Assembly (NCBI RefSeq): GCF_030463535.1 | Contig: NC_132878.1 | Coordinates: 90,851,507 to 90,915,506, forward strand | Direction: 5' to 3' | DNA: 64,000 nt | Source of the DNA: Salminus brasiliensis | Lineage: Eukaryota; Chordata; Actinopteri; Characiformes; Bryconidae | Shown: one piece after another, positions 63,116 to 64,000 of the stretch | How positions within the stretch are numbered: the first letter of the stretch is position 1 | Layout of the letters: each line of letters opens with the position of its first letter | Position numbers and translations under genes: made by a program | Notes under the pieces: model-generated | The model's input: only the letters and a program-made list of their open reading frames with translations | Database searches by the model: none | Told to the model about the DNA's origin: nothing

Positions 63116-63479
63116 TGGTATTTTGTACTCCTGGGTTCCCCCTACAGTTGGGGAGTGTGATTCACTTTTACACCACCGCACTAAATGAAAATCAGGCTTT
63201 GAGAGCCCATCAGGGACAGCTTTACACATGCATTTGTTGACAAGCCAGGACATGCGGAACAGTTGCTGAAACTGAGAGAAGCATGTGGACTGAGGCAGTA
63301 GAGTGATATTGCGGGATTTTACACTAGTATGACTGGTTACGCAGCGTTACGCAGTTCTGGGAAGTTTAGCTCTCGTTCAGCTCCTTGTAGTTTCCTCACT
63401 ACAGTCAGTGGAGCGTCAACATGATCTGGAAGCTGCTCTTATGGGTACGCCTGCAGCTACGATTGCAAAGAAAGCATGT

Positions 63480-64000
63480 GGCAACACCATTGCAGTCATT
63501 TGAGGTACCACTTAGGCAACCACCTGTAGTAACCATAGCAACCACTTGGCAACACCATTGCAGTCATTTGAGGTACCACCTAGGCAACCACCTAGAGTAA
63601 CCATAGCAACCACTTGGCAACACTGTTGCAGTCATTAGAGGTACCACCTAGGCAACCACCTAAAGTAACCATGGCAACCACTTGGCAACACCATTGCAGT
63701 CATTTGAGGTACCCCCTAGGCAACACACCTAGAGTAACCATAGCAACCACTTGGCAACACCGTTGCAGTCATTTGAGATACCACCTAGGCAACCACCTAG
63801 AGTAACCATAGCAACCACTTGGCAACACCATTGCAGTCATTTGAGGTACCACCTAGGCAACCACCTAGAGTAACCATAGCAACCACTTGGCAACACTATT
63901 GCAGTCATTTGAGGTACCACCTAGAGTAACCATAGCAACCACTTGGCAACACCATTGCATTCATTTGAGGTACCACCTAGGCAACCACCTAGAGCAACCG
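63480..64000. repeat. 68-bp tandem repeat, at least eight copies, runs off the edge
   Basis: TTGCAGTCATTTGAGGTACC recurs at about 63491, 63559, 63627, 63695, 63764, 63832, 63900 and 63955; period 68 with a 12-base deletion in the last full unit. Unit also has CTAGGCAACCACCTAGAGTA and CATAGCAACCACTTGGCAAC. The reading frame at 63614-63805 is a by-product of the repeat. Confidence 0.95.

Larger units (their letters stand above)
39490..64000 (+). other. probable first intron (or gene-free DNA) of the 39.3-kb gene
   Basis: No coding exon recognised in 24.5 kb. It holds the tandem arrays and transposons listed separately. Unassigned stretches: 41585-44080, 46775-47750, 50700-53280, 56565-58480, 59890-60710 and 61923-62750 show no recognisable gene. 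Confidence 0.4.

Overview
This is vertebrate nuclear DNA, almost certainly from a teleost fish. The evidence is two fish-type split genes with GT-AG or GC-AG introns, polyadenylation signals, tRNA-derived SINEs that share their 3' tail with an L2-type LINE, many small TIR transposons, and abundant (GT)n, (TA)n and GATA microsatellites. The transposon mix resembles otophysan (characin-like) genomes, but that placement rests on my general knowledge of fish repeats, not on a search. There are no bacterial features, operons or CRISPR arrays, and most open reading frames in the window are repeat translations or chance.

Layout. 1-20.7 kb: no protein-coding gene recognised. This part is a mosaic of transposon relics (an L2 LINE nested in a SINE nested in a foldback element at 0.7-2.8 kb), microsatellites (including a 360-bp GATA/GACA/GATG tract at 16.0-16.4 kb), two unusual local arrays (42-bp units at 9.5-9.8 kb; a 700-bp TAGTAATTTAG-type array at 10.8-11.5 kb), and a repeat-free block at 8.15-8.96 kb that could be regulatory. 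20.8-24.0 kb: a PIF/Harbinger-like element, then on the minus strand a small apolipoprotein-like gene (type-4 ice-structuring protein / 14-kDa apolipoprotein type, 128 aa, three coding exons plus an upstream non-coding exon with a TATA box). 24-29.4 kb: repeats, including a decayed mariner-superfamily element and a 270-bp palindrome centred on a TA/TG run. 29.6-36.8 kb, plus strand: the complete rbm8a (Y14) gene, six coding exons, 174 aa, with one GC-AG intron. 36.9-39.0 kb: repeats, including a foldback element with a perfect 31-bp hairpin. 39.05-39.49 kb: a GC-rich, CCAAT-box promoter and an apparent non-coding first exon on the plus strand. 39.5-64 kb: probably the first intron of that unidentified gene, with four sizeable tandem arrays (319, 166, 66 and 68 bp units), a nearly identical 0.35-kb local duplication and many transposon relics.

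How the genes relate. The lipid-binding secreted protein gene and rbm8a (exon-junction-complex core) lie tail-out on opposite strands and have no evident functional link. I found no undescribed multi-gene system. The most useful observations are structural: nested insertions with readable target-site duplications, foldback DNA next to the rbm8a promoter, the GC-AG splice site, and tandem arrays with higher-order organisation. Coordinates were read by eye; exon boundaries of the two genes were checked by reading frame, while transposon edges are approximate unless a target-site duplication is stated.
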